Origin: JAUCQB01 sp964586235
Lineage (GTDB): Bacteria; Planctomycetota; Phycisphaerae; UBA1845; PWPN01
Reading direction: 5' to 3'
NCBI GenBank assembly: GCA_964586235.1
Contig: CAZPIO010000022.1
Coordinates: forward strand, 1-64,000
Length of the DNA stretch: 64,000 bases
The position numbers and the translations under genes are program-made. Position 1 is the stretch's first letter, and each line of letters begins with the position of its first letter. Under the pieces are notes generated by a model. It saw only the letters and a program-made list of their open reading frames with translations, had not been told where the DNA came from and searched no databases. Positions 35,341 through 44,686 of the stretch are shown here, one piece after another.

Positions 35341-36870
35341 CTACTTTCTGCCCACGTGGGTTTTCGGGGCCCTGCGGAGCGGCGGCATAGGGATCGCCAG
35401 ACGAGCGTCGGCCGGGACGGTCCGGCCCGTCACCTTGGAGGACCCCCCATCGTCGGTGACCTGCCTCGTGCGGCCGTCGACCCCGTCCCAGCAGTAGGTG
35501 CAGAGCTTCTCCTTGGGCAGGTTGATTGCCTCGACGAGATCGTCGAGTGTCTGGTACTTCAGCGTGGTCAGGTTCAGATGATGCCGGATGCGCTCGACCA
35601 TCGCGCAGTGCTTGGCGCTCCTGCAGTCAGCGTACTCTTCCAGGCACGGGCGGCGGTCGCCGAGCTCGGCGATGGCTTTGCGGGCGGCAAGGTCCATCTC
35701 CGACCGCGACCGGGAGAAATTCAGGAACTTGCACCCGTTCACCAGCGGCGGGCAAGCAGGACGCATGTGAACCTCTCTGGCCTCCAGGTCGAACAGTGAG
35801 CGGATGGTCTTGCGAAGCTGCGTGCCGCGGACGATCGAATCCTCGCAGAACAGCAGGCGCTTGCCCTTGATCAGGTCGCGGATGGGGATCAGCTTCATGC
35901 CTGCCACGAGGTTGCGGATCTCCTGGTCCTGGGGCATGAAGCTTCGCGGCCAGGTCGGCGTGTACTTCACGAACGGGCGCTGGTAGGGCACTCCGGCCTC
36001 GTTGGCGTACCCGATGGCGTGGGCGCTGCCCGAGTCGGGAATGCCGGCCACGATGTCCACCTTGACGTGGTCGTTGCGAGCCAGCGCCGCCCCGCAGCGG
36101 TTGCGGACCACCTCGACGTTGATGCCTTCGTAGCTGGACGCGGGATATCCGTAGTACACCCACAGGAAAGAGCAGATCTGCATCCGGGTGCCCGGTGCCG
36201 CCTTCTGCTCGACGCCGTCCTGGTTGATCAGAACGATCTCGCCGGGCCCGAGGTACCGATCGATTTCATACCCAAGGTTGGCCAGAGCGCAGGTTTCCAG
36301 CGTGACCGCCCAGGCTCCATCTTTCTTGCCGATCACCAACGGGGTACGGCCGTACCTGTCGCGCGCGGCATAGATGCCTTCCGGCGCCAGCAGCAGCAGC
36401 GAGCACGAACCGTCGACCGATTCCTGCACGTTGCGGATTCCATCGACGAAAGAGGTTTCCTCGTTGATCAGCGTGGCGATCAGTTCCGTGGGGTTGATCT
36501 CGCCGCCGCTCATCTCCGAGAAGTGCAGCCGGCGTTTGTCGAATGCCTTGCGGGCCAGCTCTTCCGCGTTGCGCACCACGCCGACGGTCACGATCGCGTA
36601 ATTGCCCAGGTGGCTGCCGATGATCAGCGGCTGGTCCTCGTAGTCGCTGATGACGCCGATGCCCCGGCGGCCGTGCAGCCGATGGAGGTCATCCTCGAAC
36701 TTGGAGCGGAACTGGGCGTTGGTGATGTCATGGATGAAGCGGGTGTAGCCGCGGCCGTTGGCCACCGCCAGCCCGCCCCGCTTCGTGCCCAGGTGCGAGT
36801 GATAATCAGTACCGTAGAACAGGTCGTGCACGCAGTCGTGGTGGCTGGCCGAGGCAAACAGTCCGCCCAT
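35341..36870 (-). CDS. PurF-like amidophosphoribosyltransferase homologue lacking the catalytic Cys
   Basis: The start at 36870 has GGAGG 9 bases upstream. The 509-residue protein is PurF-like throughout: an Ntn-hydrolase half (FYGTDYHSHLGTKRGG, SVDGSCSLLLL, ARDRYGRTPLVIG) and a phosphoribosyltransferase half with the PRPP loop LLFCEDSIVRGTQLRK near residue 340 and GIPDSGSAHAIGYANEAGVP. The protein begins MGGLFA instead of the Met-Cys-Gly start of true glutaminases, and the oxyanion NG pair is not seen, so the glutaminase site looks inactive. C-terminal CTYCWDG could be structural. It might use free ammonia or serve another PRPP-dependent reaction. No other pur gene is adjacent. Confidence 0.85.
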   Translation of the reverse strand: MGGLFASASHHDCVHDLFYGTDYHSHLGTKRGGLAVANGRGYTRFIHDITNAQFRSKFEDDLHRLHGRRGIGVISDYEDQPLIIGSHLGNYAIVTVGVVRNAEELARKAFDKRRLHFSEMSGGEINPTELIATLINEETSFVDGIRNVQESVDGSCSLLLLAPEGIYAARDRYGRTPLVIGKKDGAWAVTLETCALANLGYEIDRYLGPGEIVLINQDGVEQKAAPGTRMQICSFLWVYYGYPASSYEGINVEVVRNRCGAALARNDHVKVDIVAGIPDSGSAHAIGYANEAGVPYQRPFVKYTPTWPRSFMPQDQEIRNLVAGMKLIPIRDLIKGKRLLFCEDSIVRGTQLRKTIRSLFDLEAREVHMRPACPPLVNGCKFLNFSRSRSEMDLAARKAIAELGDRRPCLEEYADCRSAKHCAMVERIRHHLNLTTLKYQTLDDLVEAINLPKEKLCTYCWDGVDGRTRQVTDDGGSSKVTGRTVPADARLAIPMPPLRRAPKTHVGRK

Positions 36871-37325
36871 CGCTCAACGCCTCCAGTTTCAGGGCCGCCG
36901 GGTCTTGCGAGAAACACGTTCTCGCGCCGGTCTCGACCCGCACGCCGCGGATCCCAAGCCACGCGCAGCCATCCCATGCACTATTAGGCACTCTAATGCT
37001 GTCGATCAGCCGCGCCCAACTGATATTCTCCAAAGCTAGCCACCGGATCTCTCCGGTGCAAGCCGCGAATCACGCTTTGTTCAAGGTCTGCTGTGAGTTC
37101 CCGCAGCGTCGGTGAGCTAAGCCATTGATCGCAGCCCTATTGCGCCACAGAAGGGCATCCGGATCATCCGCCGGAATAGGGCCCCCACGACACCCCGGGA
37201 CCCCGAATCCGGCTTCCCGCCGCGGCCCGTCACCCTGACAACGCCGCTGGACAGGGGCTGTTGACACCCAACAGGCACGATACAATAGGGTAATACTCAT
37301 TTCGCTCATCTGTCGGAGGTGTAGC
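36871..37325. other. Divergent intergenic region between purF-like gene and efp
   Basis: It holds the purF-like leader, two small hairpins (CGAGAA / TTCTCG near 36907-36922 and CACCGGA / TCCGGTG near 37041-37058) and, near efp, TTGACA at 37261 with TACAAT at 37281. The 14-base spacing between those boxes is short for a standard promoter; CTGTTG at 37258 with 17 bases is the alternative -35. No gene is seen. Confidence 0.35.
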
Positions 37326-37889
37326 ATGGCAACCACCCAGTTGCGCCGCGGGATGCTGATCCGGCACCAGAACCACGTCTACCAGGTGACCGATTTCCAG
37401 GAACGGCACACCGGCAAGCAGAAACCGACCGTTCACGTGGCTCTCCGCGACATACGCGACGGCCGGCCCGTCGACCGCTCCCTCAACGATATCCTGCCGA
37501 TCGAGGAAGTCGCTCACTCATACCGCCAGATGCAGTATCTCTATAAGAAAGATCATTCCCGCGTCTTCATGGACAGCGAGACCTTCGACGAATACGAGCT
37601 CACCGACGCCCAGATCCGCGGCGGGAGCGAGTTCCTGGTCGAGGGCCAGGAATACCGTGTCTCATTCATCGAGGGGTCGCCCGCCTTCCTGGATCTGCCC
37701 GAGAACATCGTTGCCAGAATCGCCATGACCTCCCCGGCCGAGCATTCGGTCGGTGTGGCCTCGAACATTACCAAGGAAGCGACACTGGAGAACGGGCTCC
37801 AACTCCGAGTGCCGCTGTTTCTCAAAACCGGCGATCTCATCCGGGTGGACACCCGCACAAAGACCTACGCCGGCAAAGAACACGGATGA
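37326..37889 (+). CDS. efp: Elongation factor P
   Basis: ATG 37326 follows GGAGGTG. The 187-residue product has the three beta-barrel EF-P layout: the N-terminal KOW-like domain (RRGMLIRHQNHVYQVTDFQE), the loop with the conserved Lys in HTGKQKPTVHV, the middle domain (FLVEGQEYRVSFIEGSPAFL) and the OB-fold end with TLENGLQLRVPLFLKTGDLI and VDTRTKTYAG. It relieves ribosome stalling at polyproline. No EpmA/EpmB or other modification gene is present nearby. Confidence 0.96.
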   Translation: MATTQLRRGMLIRHQNHVYQVTDFQERHTGKQKPTVHVALRDIRDGRPVDRSLNDILPIEEVAHSYRQMQYLYKKDHSRVFMDSETFDEYELTDAQIRGGSEFLVEGQEYRVSFIEGSPAFLDLPENIVARIAMTSPAEHSVGVASNITKEATLENGLQLRVPLFLKTGDLIRVDTRTKTYAGKEHG

Positions 37890-38132
37890 ATGGGGAGTTC
37901 AGAGTTGAGAATAAGGAATTGAGGGTTGCGGACAGCGTTCCGACAACGCCTGCGAATCTTCCTAACGATTCGATCCGTCACGGGCGGTTAACTCAGAATT
38001 CCTCACTCCCCACTCTCAATTTGGCACGAGGCCGCCATCATGTCAGGTAATTGTTCGGGTACTGTGGCCCCAGCGGCTTCATTGGTATAATCTTGCCTTT
38101 CCGCCCTCGGTGGGCAGGGTCATGAGGCGGCT
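37890..38132 (+). promoter_or_regulatory. Intergenic with extended -10 element ahead of ispA
   Basis: TGGTATAAT at 38083-38091 lies about 40 bases upstream of the ispA start and matches the extended -10 found before the RCK gene (19444). The rest of the gap holds an imperfect repeat of GAGTT/GAATT-rich sequence (about 37893-38025) with no coding sense. Confidence 0.35.
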
Positions 38133-39038
38133 ATGCGTCAGGCGGCGGCGACAAGCAGTGTCGGAATCGTGGAAGTGCTCTCGGCATGGGCTCGGAACTT
38201 TGAGCCCGTGTTGGAAGGCATGCTCGCGGCCGACGAGGCCGTCCCGCCGACCCTGGCCGAGGCCGTTCACTACTCCGTCCAGGGAGGCGGCAAACGGGCC
38301 CGGCCGTTCATTGTGACCCGGATCTGCGAGTTGTGCGGCGGCACGGCCGAAATGGCGGCCCCGGCGGCGGTCGCCCTGGAGTGCGTCCATGCCTTCTCCC
38401 TGGTGCACGACGACCTGCCGGCGATGGACGACGATGACCTGCGTCGGGGCCGGCCGACGTGCCACAAGGCCTTCGGCGAGGCTGAGGCTATCCTGGCCGG
38501 TGATGCCCTGGTGGTGCTGGCGTTTGAGATCCTGGCCACCCGCATTGAAGATCCGGCGGTGGCCGTTGCCGCAGTGGCCGAACTGGCCCGCGGCTCCGGC
38601 TGGGCAGGCATGATCGGGGGCCAGACCACGGATATCCAGAGCGAGGGGCAGGCCCCGGAACTGGCCCTGGTCCAGCGAATTCACCGATACAAAACTGCAA
38701 GGCTCTTCGAGACGGCCGGCCGGCTGGGGGCAATCTGCGCCCGGGCCGACGAGACGCGCCTGGCAGCCGCTGCGGCATATGGCCATCACCTCGGTCTGGC
38801 CTTCCAGATCGCCGACGACCTGCTGGATGTGACCGGCACAGTCGAACAGATGGGCAAGGCCGTGGCCAAGGACGCCGACGCCGGCAAGCAGACCTATCCG
38901 GCGGCGGTCGGCATCGACGCCAGCCGGGCTACCGCTCACGAGGAGTGTCGGCGGGCCATCGAGGCCCTGCGAGTTTTCGGACCCGCCGCCGATGATCTGG
39001 GGGAATTGGCGAGGTTTGTCGTTGACCGAAAGGCGTGA
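38133..39038 (+). CDS. ispA: Polyprenyl synthetase (farnesyl/geranylgeranyl diphosphate synthase)
   Basis: A 301-residue all-helical prenyltransferase with GGGKRARPF near residue 51, the first Asp-rich motif DDLPAMDDDDLRRGRPTCHK near 90, KTARLFE near 188 and the second Asp-rich motif AFQIADDLLDVTG near 222. The two extra residues inside the first DDxxxxD motif fit bacterial IspA-type enzymes. It condenses IPP with DMAPP/GPP in the cytoplasm. The next gene, dxs, starts 80 bases later on the same strand, so precursor and prenyl synthesis are grouped. Chain length is not certain. Confidence 0.92.
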   Translation: MRQAAATSSVGIVEVLSAWARNFEPVLEGMLAADEAVPPTLAEAVHYSVQGGGKRARPFIVTRICELCGGTAEMAAPAAVALECVHAFSLVHDDLPAMDDDDLRRGRPTCHKAFGEAEAILAGDALVVLAFEILATRIEDPAVAVAAVAELARGSGWAGMIGGQTTDIQSEGQAPELALVQRIHRYKTARLFETAGRLGAICARADETRLAAAAAYGHHLGLAFQIADDLLDVTGTVEQMGKAVAKDADAGKQTYPAAVGIDASRATAHEECRRAIEALRVFGPAADDLGELARFVVDRKA

Positions 39039-39118
39039 GCCGCCCCGCTGACCGAAATGGTGCAACCAACCCCGGCGGCGCAACGTAATACATTGATCGC
39101 TGCACGCGGCCGCGAGGG

Positions 39119-41110
39119 ATGACGAGACATAACATGGGATTGCTTGCTTCGATACGCCACCCGTCGGATATCAGGAAACTCTCGATCACCCAACTGGGCG
39201 AACTGGCCGAGGAGATCCGCGCCCGCATCATCGAGGTGGTCGGCAAAAACGGCGGGCACCTCGCCAGCAACCTGGGCGTCGCCGAGATCACCATCGCCCT
39301 GCACTACTGCTTCGACTTCGAGAAGGACCGCCTGCTCTGGGATGTCGGGCACCAGTGCTATCCGCACAAGCTCCTCACCGGCCGCAACGCCCGCTTCGAC
39401 ACCCTGCGCCAGTCCGGCGGTCTCAGCGGCTTCCCCAACATCGACGAAAGCCCGTTTGACCTGTTCAACGTCGGTCATGCCGGGACAGCCATTCCCACGG
39501 CACTGGGCCTGGCCATCGCCGACAGGCTGGCGGGCCGCGACAGCCGCGTGGTAACCCTCGTCGGCGACGCGAGCATCGTCAACGGCGTGTCTTTCGAGGG
39601 GTTGAACCAGGCCGGTACGCTCGATCGGCAGTTCCTGGTCGTGCTCAACGACAACAACTACGGCATCGCGCCGACCCAGGGGGCCTTCGCCAAGTACCTG
39701 GCCCGCTTTCGCGTCAGTTCCCTCTACGAAGAGGCCAAGCAGCGGGCCAAGCAATTGCTTCCCAGGCTCCCGCTCGTCGGCCAATCCATGGTCGATGCCC
39801 TCGGACACCTGAAGGAGGGCCTCAAGGCCACAGTCGCGCCGCACTCCATCTTCGAGCAGCTCGGATTCATGTACGTCGGCCCGGTCCCGGGGCATGACGT
39901 CCCCCACCTGATCGAGCTCCTGCAGATGCTCAAGGACGTCGACCATCCCGTGCTGCTGCACATTCACACCAACAAGGGCCAGGGCGCCGCCTTCGCCCGC
40001 GCCGAGCCGTCACGGTTCCACGCGGCCATGCCGTTCGTCCTTGACGGCGAGACGGTCACGGTCAAGAACGGCTCCGGAAAGAGCTGGACCGAGGCCTTCT
40101 CGGAGGCCGTCATCGAAATCGCACGGGAAGAGCCGAGGCTCTGCGCCTTGACCGCCGCCATGCCCGCCGGAACCGGGTTGGACCGCTTTGCCGAGCAGTT
40201 CCCCAAGCGCTTCTTTGACATGGGCATCGCCGAAAGCTGCACGGTCGACGTCGCCGCCGGAATGGCCAGAGCGGGCATGAAGCCGATGGTGGCTATCTAC
40301 TCCACATTCCTGCAGCGGTCGTTCGACCAGGTGTTCCAGGAGATCTCGCTGCAGCGCCTCCCGGTCATCCTGTGCATGGATCGCGCCGGGCTGGTCGGCA
40401 GCGACGGAGCGGTGCATCACGGGTTCCTCGACATCTCGTATCTCCGAACCCTGCCCAACCTGGTGTTGCTGGCCCCGGCCGACGAGAACGAGTTGAGGGC
40501 CGCACTGCGGTTCGCCGTAAACAGCCCGCAGGCCTGTGCCATCCGCTACCCCCGGGCCGACCTGCCCAGATCCATGGGCGAGGCCCCGCCGTTCGAAATC
40601 GGCCGCGCGCGGCTGATGCGCAAGGGCAACGACGCGACCATCCTGGCGTATGGCGCGACCGTCAGCCACGTGATGGATGCAGCCGAGATGCTGGCCGCCG
40701 AGGGCGCTTCGATCCGGGTTTACAATGCCCGTTTTGCCAAGCCGATCGATCGTGAAATGGTCACCTCCGCCCTGCTGGCCGATCATCTCGTGGTCACCGT
40801 CGAAGATCACTCGGTAATCGGCGGCTTCGGTGCCGCGGTGCTCGAAACCGCCCAGGAACTCCGGCTGCCGACCGATCGCCTGGTTCGGCTCGGAATTCCC
40901 GCGGACCGCTTCGTCAGCCACGGCTCGCGCAAGAGCCAGTTGGCCGAGTGCGGCATCGATGCGGCGGGAATCGCCGAGGCGGTTCATCGCGAACTGGCCG
41001 CCACTCGCCCCCCGAGCCGGCCGCTGCGCGCTGGGCAGCCCGGTCCACCCTTGACCGACTTGCGCGAATCGGTCAAGAGCCCGCTGCCGGGAAACGTGGT
41101 GAAGTCCTAG
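39119..41110 (+). CDS. dxs: 1-deoxy-D-xylulose-5-phosphate synthase
   Basis: The 663-residue protein has the Dxs layout: NGGHLASNLGVAEITIALHY (thiamine-site His), DVGHQCYPHKLLTGR, VGHAGTAIPTALGLAIADR, a second domain with GIAESCTVDVAAGMARAGMK, DRAGLVGSDGAVHHGFLDIS and a transketolase C-terminal domain. The usual Mg/ThDP GDG is GDASIVNGVSFEGLNQAG, with Ala for Gly; this variant is, from memory, common in planctomycete Dxs. It makes DXP from pyruvate and glyceraldehyde-3-phosphate, the first step of the MEP pathway. ATG 39134 is an alternative start. Confidence 0.93.
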   Translation: MTRHNMGLLASIRHPSDIRKLSITQLGELAEEIRARIIEVVGKNGGHLASNLGVAEITIALHYCFDFEKDRLLWDVGHQCYPHKLLTGRNARFDTLRQSGGLSGFPNIDESPFDLFNVGHAGTAIPTALGLAIADRLAGRDSRVVTLVGDASIVNGVSFEGLNQAGTLDRQFLVVLNDNNYGIAPTQGAFAKYLARFRVSSLYEEAKQRAKQLLPRLPLVGQSMVDALGHLKEGLKATVAPHSIFEQLGFMYVGPVPGHDVPHLIELLQMLKDVDHPVLLHIHTNKGQGAAFARAEPSRFHAAMPFVLDGETVTVKNGSGKSWTEAFSEAVIEIAREEPRLCALTAAMPAGTGLDRFAEQFPKRFFDMGIAESCTVDVAAGMARAGMKPMVAIYSTFLQRSFDQVFQEISLQRLPVILCMDRAGLVGSDGAVHHGFLDISYLRTLPNLVLLAPADENELRAALRFAVNSPQACAIRYPRADLPRSMGEAPPFEIGRARLMRKGNDATILAYGATVSHVMDAAEMLAAEGASIRVYNARFAKPIDREMVTSALLADHLVVTVEDHSVIGGFGAAVLETAQELRLPTDRLVRLGIPADRFVSHGSRKSQLAECGIDAAGIAEAVHRELAATRPPSRPLRAGQPGPPLTDLRESVKSPLPGNVVKS

Positions 41111-41249
41111 AACGGCGACCGCCGACCCGCCCCTCGATTTCCAGCCCCGTTGCTGGCCCCTCCCCTCCGGTGTGCCGATGAGCCTAACGAGTCCGCCTCG
41201 GGCGCGCGCGGGACTGCGCCCATCGGCGGCCAAGGGGATCGTCCGATAT

Positions 41250-42563
41250 ATGATCCGCGTGGCAGTGCACAACCTTGAGCCCGGCATGGTCCTGGCCACC
41301 GCGATTCCCCATCCGGGGCAGGGGGGGCGCGCCCTGCTGACGGCCGGCTATACCCTCGACGAGGCGACCATCGCCAAGTTGCCCCACTACAACATCAAGG
41401 GCGTCTGGATCGCCCATCCGGGCTTCGATTTTCTCGACGCCCAGATCGGCTCGGGCATTCCTGAATCACGCGCCAAGCTCTACCATCACGTCAAATCCAG
41501 CTTCACCGCGATGTCCAACCGCACGGCCAGCGCCTTCGATCTCCAGTTCTACAGGGAACTCGTCTCCCAGCTCATCCAGGAGCTCGTCAAGAACAAGGAC
41601 CACGCCGTCTGGGCCGAGCGAATCCTCGAGGAGCCGGAGGAACTCTTCAGCCACAGCGCCAACGTCGCGTACCTCGGCATGATCCTGGGCATCAACCTGC
41701 GCAACTACATCAGCCACGAGCGCAAGTACGTGGACAAGCGTCTCGCCCAGGACCTGACCAACCTCGGCGTCGGCGCGATGCTGCACGACGTCGGCAAGCT
41801 CGACCAGCGGCCGGAACTGCGCCGGTCGCACGTTCTCGAATCCCATGAGGACGAAGAGGGGTATCGAAGCCATCCCACCCGCGGGTACGAGCTGCTGCGA
41901 GGCCGCCTCGAATCGACCGCCGCCGGCATCCTCCTGCACCATCACCAGCGCTTCGATGGCAAAGGGTTTCCTGAACCAGTTTTCACCCACCTCGAGCGCC
42001 ACCCCGAGCCGCTCCGCGGCCACCGCATCCACGTGTTCTGCCGGATCGTGGCGGTGGCCAACGTGCTCGACGGCATGATGGCCATCTGCGACCGCAAGGA
42101 CCAGCCGAAGGTCGCCGCCCTCTCGGCCCTCCAGGCCCCCGAGATCCGCAAGATGTTTGACCCGGTGATCTACGCCGCGGCGGTCCGGAGCATCCCGCCG
42201 TTCCCGGTGGGCACCTGCGTGACCCTCTCCGACAAGCGCGAGGCCGTGGTCATCGACCTGAACGCCAAGCGGCCCTGCCAGCCGGTGGTTCAGATCCTCA
42301 AGCGCGGCGCCGAGTTCGACGACCCCTGCGGCGAGGAGATCAACCTCGCCAAACCGGGGGCCCCATCCATCACCCACGAGAACGGCCGGCCGGTCGCCCG
42401 ATACCTCTATACCCCGCCCGACGTCATCACCCGCCACATCGCCGAAAGCTTCCAGCAGGAAGCCGACCGCGCCACCGCCGCGCTGGACAACCTCATCGAG
42501 GGCAGCGCCCAACCCGCCGAGCCCGTCCCCGTCGAAGCCACCGAGACCCACTCGGCGGAATGA
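41250..42563 (+). CDS. HD-GYP domain protein (predicted c-di-GMP phosphodiesterase)
   Basis: ATG 41250 (MIRVAVHNLEPGMVLATAIP) matches the usual start of HD-GYP proteins with a DUF3391-like lead; an ATG at 41178 is in frame. The HD core has HSANVAYLGMILG, MLHDVGKLDQR (HD pair) and ILLHHHQRFDGKGFPEP, where the GYP motif reads GFP. Helices continue through FCRIVAVANVLDGMMA. The metal-ligand histidines are present. There is no receiver or PAS domain. The product is 437 residues and probably cytoplasmic. Activity on c-di-GMP is likely but the GFP variant leaves room for doubt. Confidence 0.87.
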   Translation: MIRVAVHNLEPGMVLATAIPHPGQGGRALLTAGYTLDEATIAKLPHYNIKGVWIAHPGFDFLDAQIGSGIPESRAKLYHHVKSSFTAMSNRTASAFDLQFYRELVSQLIQELVKNKDHAVWAERILEEPEELFSHSANVAYLGMILGINLRNYISHERKYVDKRLAQDLTNLGVGAMLHDVGKLDQRPELRRSHVLESHEDEEGYRSHPTRGYELLRGRLESTAAGILLHHHQRFDGKGFPEPVFTHLERHPEPLRGHRIHVFCRIVAVANVLDGMMAICDRKDQPKVAALSALQAPEIRKMFDPVIYAAAVRSIPPFPVGTCVTLSDKREAVVIDLNAKRPCQPVVQILKRGAEFDDPCGEEINLAKPGAPSITHENGRPVARYLYTPPDVITRHIAESFQQEADRATAALDNLIEGSAQPAEPVPVEATETHSAE

Positions 42564-42589
42564 CCAGTGGCCAAGTCTCAATGCCCGGT

Positions 42590-42780
42590 CAAATCCGAAT
42601 ATCGAAATGCGAATGACGAAAGGGAAAGCCACTCCTCGTTCGGTCATTCGTCATTCTTCCGTCCCGCCACGAGCCTGCCCGCCGTGGCGGGCGGGTCTGT
42701 GACTCGCCGCTGCGAGTCTTCGACATTCTGATTTCGTCATTCGGGTTTCGTTGGTCATTGGGTGTTTGAGCATTGGTCAT
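42590..42780. repeat. Intergenic repeat rich in TCATTCG/CGAATGA-type units
   Basis: A non-coding block with recurring TCATTCGTCATTC, GAATGACGAA and TCATTCGGGTTTC elements and a GCCCGCC / GGCGGGC hairpin (42676-42695). A related block lies at 46700-46830. On the minus strand it yields the low-information peptide PNDQRNPNDEIRMS, typical of dispersed intergenic repeats rather than a gene. Confidence 0.5.
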
Positions 42781-42869
42781 TAATCCGCACCCGTCAGCCT
42801 GTTTGCCCCCGCCGCCGGGTTTATGGTAGCCTGCCGGGGCGGCAGCGAACGCCGCTGCGGGAGGACTCC

Positions 42870-43880
42870 GTGAACAGCCGAGAACGAGTGCTGTCAATGA
42901 TCGAGGGCCGGCCGTGTGACACGCTGCCCTTGATGCCCATCACCATGATGTTCGCCGCCGACCTGATCGGGGCGAAGTACCGCGACTATGCCACAGATCA
43001 TCGCGTCCTGGCCGAGGGCCAGATCCGGACCGCCGAGCAGTTCGACGTGGACTACGTATCGGTGATCTCCGACCCGGCCCGCGAGACCGCCGACTGCGGC
43101 GGCAAGGTCGAATTCTTCGACGACCACCCGCCGGCGATCGTCGAATCTCAGGCGCGCCTCGCGGAGAAAACCGATCTCACCTCGCTCAAGATGCCCGATC
43201 CCCTCGGCGGCGGGCGGATGCACGACCGGGTCAAAGGGGCGGCCCTGCTGCGGGAGAAGGTGGGAAGGGACAAGCTGGTCGAAGGCTGGATCGAAGGGCC
43301 GATCGCCCTGGGTGCCGACCTCCGCGGCCTGAACACGGTGATGCTTGACCTGATCGACCACCCCGGCTGGGTGCGCGACCTGTTCGAGTTCGTGGTCGAG
43401 ATGGAACTGCGTTTTGCCCGCGCTCAGGTGGAAGCGGGCGCGGACCTCATCGGCGTGGGCGATGCCGCAGCATCCCTGGTCGGCCCCGAGCTGTACGGCG
43501 AGCTGGTCTGGCCGTACGAGAAGAAACTCGTCGACGGCCTGCACGCCATGGGGACCCGAGTCCGGCTGCACATCTGCGGCAACACACGGCCGCTGCTGGC
43601 GAACATGGGCCGCCTAAACTGCGAAATCGTCGATCTCGACTCTATGGTGCCGCTGGCCGAGGCCCGCCAGGCGATGGGGCCCGCCCAGGTCCTGCTGGGC
43701 AACATCAACCCCGTGTCGGTCCTTCGCAACGGGACGCCCGACCAGGTCCGCTCGGCCATCGCCGAGTGCCACCGCGATGCCGGGCCGCGTTATATCGTCG
43801 GTGCCGGCTGCGAGGTCCCCCGCGGCACGCCCCACGAGAACATGCAGGCCATGCGCGATTACGCCCGATCAACGAAATGA
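42870..43880 (+). CDS. Uroporphyrinogen-decarboxylase-family protein (MtaA/CmuA-like)
   Basis: GTG 42870 follows GGGAGG and begins NSRERVLSMIEGRPCDTLPL, the standard start of this branch. The 336-residue TIM barrel contains GAKYRDYATDHRVLAEGQIR, GADLIGVGDAAASLVGPELY, the zinc-ligand-like LHICGNTRPLL and the late GAGCEVPRGTPHENM. The HxCG motif and CEVPxGTP tail place it with methylcobalamin-dependent methyltransferases rather than with HemE, which lacks them. The likely reaction is transfer of a methyl group from a corrinoid protein; no corrinoid protein gene is adjacent, so the substrate is unknown. Confidence 0.88.
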   Translation: MNSRERVLSMIEGRPCDTLPLMPITMMFAADLIGAKYRDYATDHRVLAEGQIRTAEQFDVDYVSVISDPARETADCGGKVEFFDDHPPAIVESQARLAEKTDLTSLKMPDPLGGGRMHDRVKGAALLREKVGRDKLVEGWIEGPIALGADLRGLNTVMLDLIDHPGWVRDLFEFVVEMELRFARAQVEAGADLIGVGDAAASLVGPELYGELVWPYEKKLVDGLHAMGTRVRLHICGNTRPLLANMGRLNCEIVDLDSMVPLAEARQAMGPAQVLLGNINPVSVLRNGTPDQVRSAIAECHRDAGPRYIVGAGCEVPRGTPHENMQAMRDYARSTK

Positions 43881-43947
43881 AGCGGCCTGTCGCAGGCTGG
43901 AAGCCTGCATCACAAGGACCCCCATCTGGCCCGACCGCTGCAGCGCG

Positions 43948-44547
43948 CTACCTCGGAACAATCTCGATCTCCACGTCGTCGATGTAGTAGGTCAGCTCAG
44001 TCTCCCAGACCGCGCTGATACCGAAGGCCACGCGGATCTTGCCATCGAGGGTGGCGATGGCATCCACCACGTAAGTGTATGATTTCCACCCGGCGACCTC
44101 GTTGGCGGCCGCGTTCACGTCGAAGTCGGCCTCGACCTCGGGTGCTTTGCCTCCGGCATAAGCCGCGACCTTGGCCAGGGTGTTGAAGCTCTCTGTCTCG
44201 CTCCACAGGTCGAACGACAGCGTGACGCGATAGAGCGCCAGGGGAGTGACGTCGAACTCGCGAACCAGCCAGATGGTGCCGTCGTCCTGGGTACCATCGA
44301 GTGAGTACTTCGCCGAGTACTGCCCGTCAACCGCCTGTTCGGTACTCTGCTCGATCGACCACTCGACCGGCTGGCCGGGGTTGTTGGGGTCCTCGGGCAC
44401 GTCCGCCCCTTGTGTCCAGACCCCCAGCCCGGTCTCAAAACTGTCATTGTAGATGATCGGCTCTTCATCGCCCCTCGGCAGGCAACTGGCACCACAAGCA
44501 CCCAAAACCATGGCCGTGACGGCCAGCACGCTCAACCTATGTGTCAT
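43948..44547 (-). CDS. Lipoprotein with a beta-sandwich (carbohydrate-binding-like) domain
   Basis: The start at 44547 (MTHRLSVLAVTAMVLGACGA) gives a lipoprotein signal with LGAC lipobox. The mature 180 residues read as a jelly-roll: YNDSFETGLGVWTQGADVPE, SIEQSTEQAVDGQYSAKYSL, DDGTIWLVREFDV, YRVTLSFDLW and TELTYYIDDVEIEI. The opening phrase NDSFETGLGVW and closing DDVEIE are common to CBM-like domains that bind sugars or act as adhesion modules. It would be anchored to a membrane facing the periplasm. Its role is unknown. Confidence 0.75.
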   Translation of the reverse strand: MTHRLSVLAVTAMVLGACGASCLPRGDEEPIIYNDSFETGLGVWTQGADVPEDPNNPGQPVEWSIEQSTEQAVDGQYSAKYSLDGTQDDGTIWLVREFDVTPLALYRVTLSFDLWSETESFNTLAKVAAYAGGKAPEVEADFDVNAAANEVAGWKSYTYVVDAIATLDGKIRVAFGISAVWETELTYYIDDVEIEIVPR

Positions 44548-44686
44548 GTGGATCCCTCTCTCTGTCGCCGGCGGCAGCGAAGTCATACCCGGCCCCCCGT
44601 AACGCGACTAACACACATTCTAGCCTCCGACGGCTCGCTGCCCACGCCTGCCGGCGTCTGTTCCTCCCGTGCCTGGGTGTCGGCAT

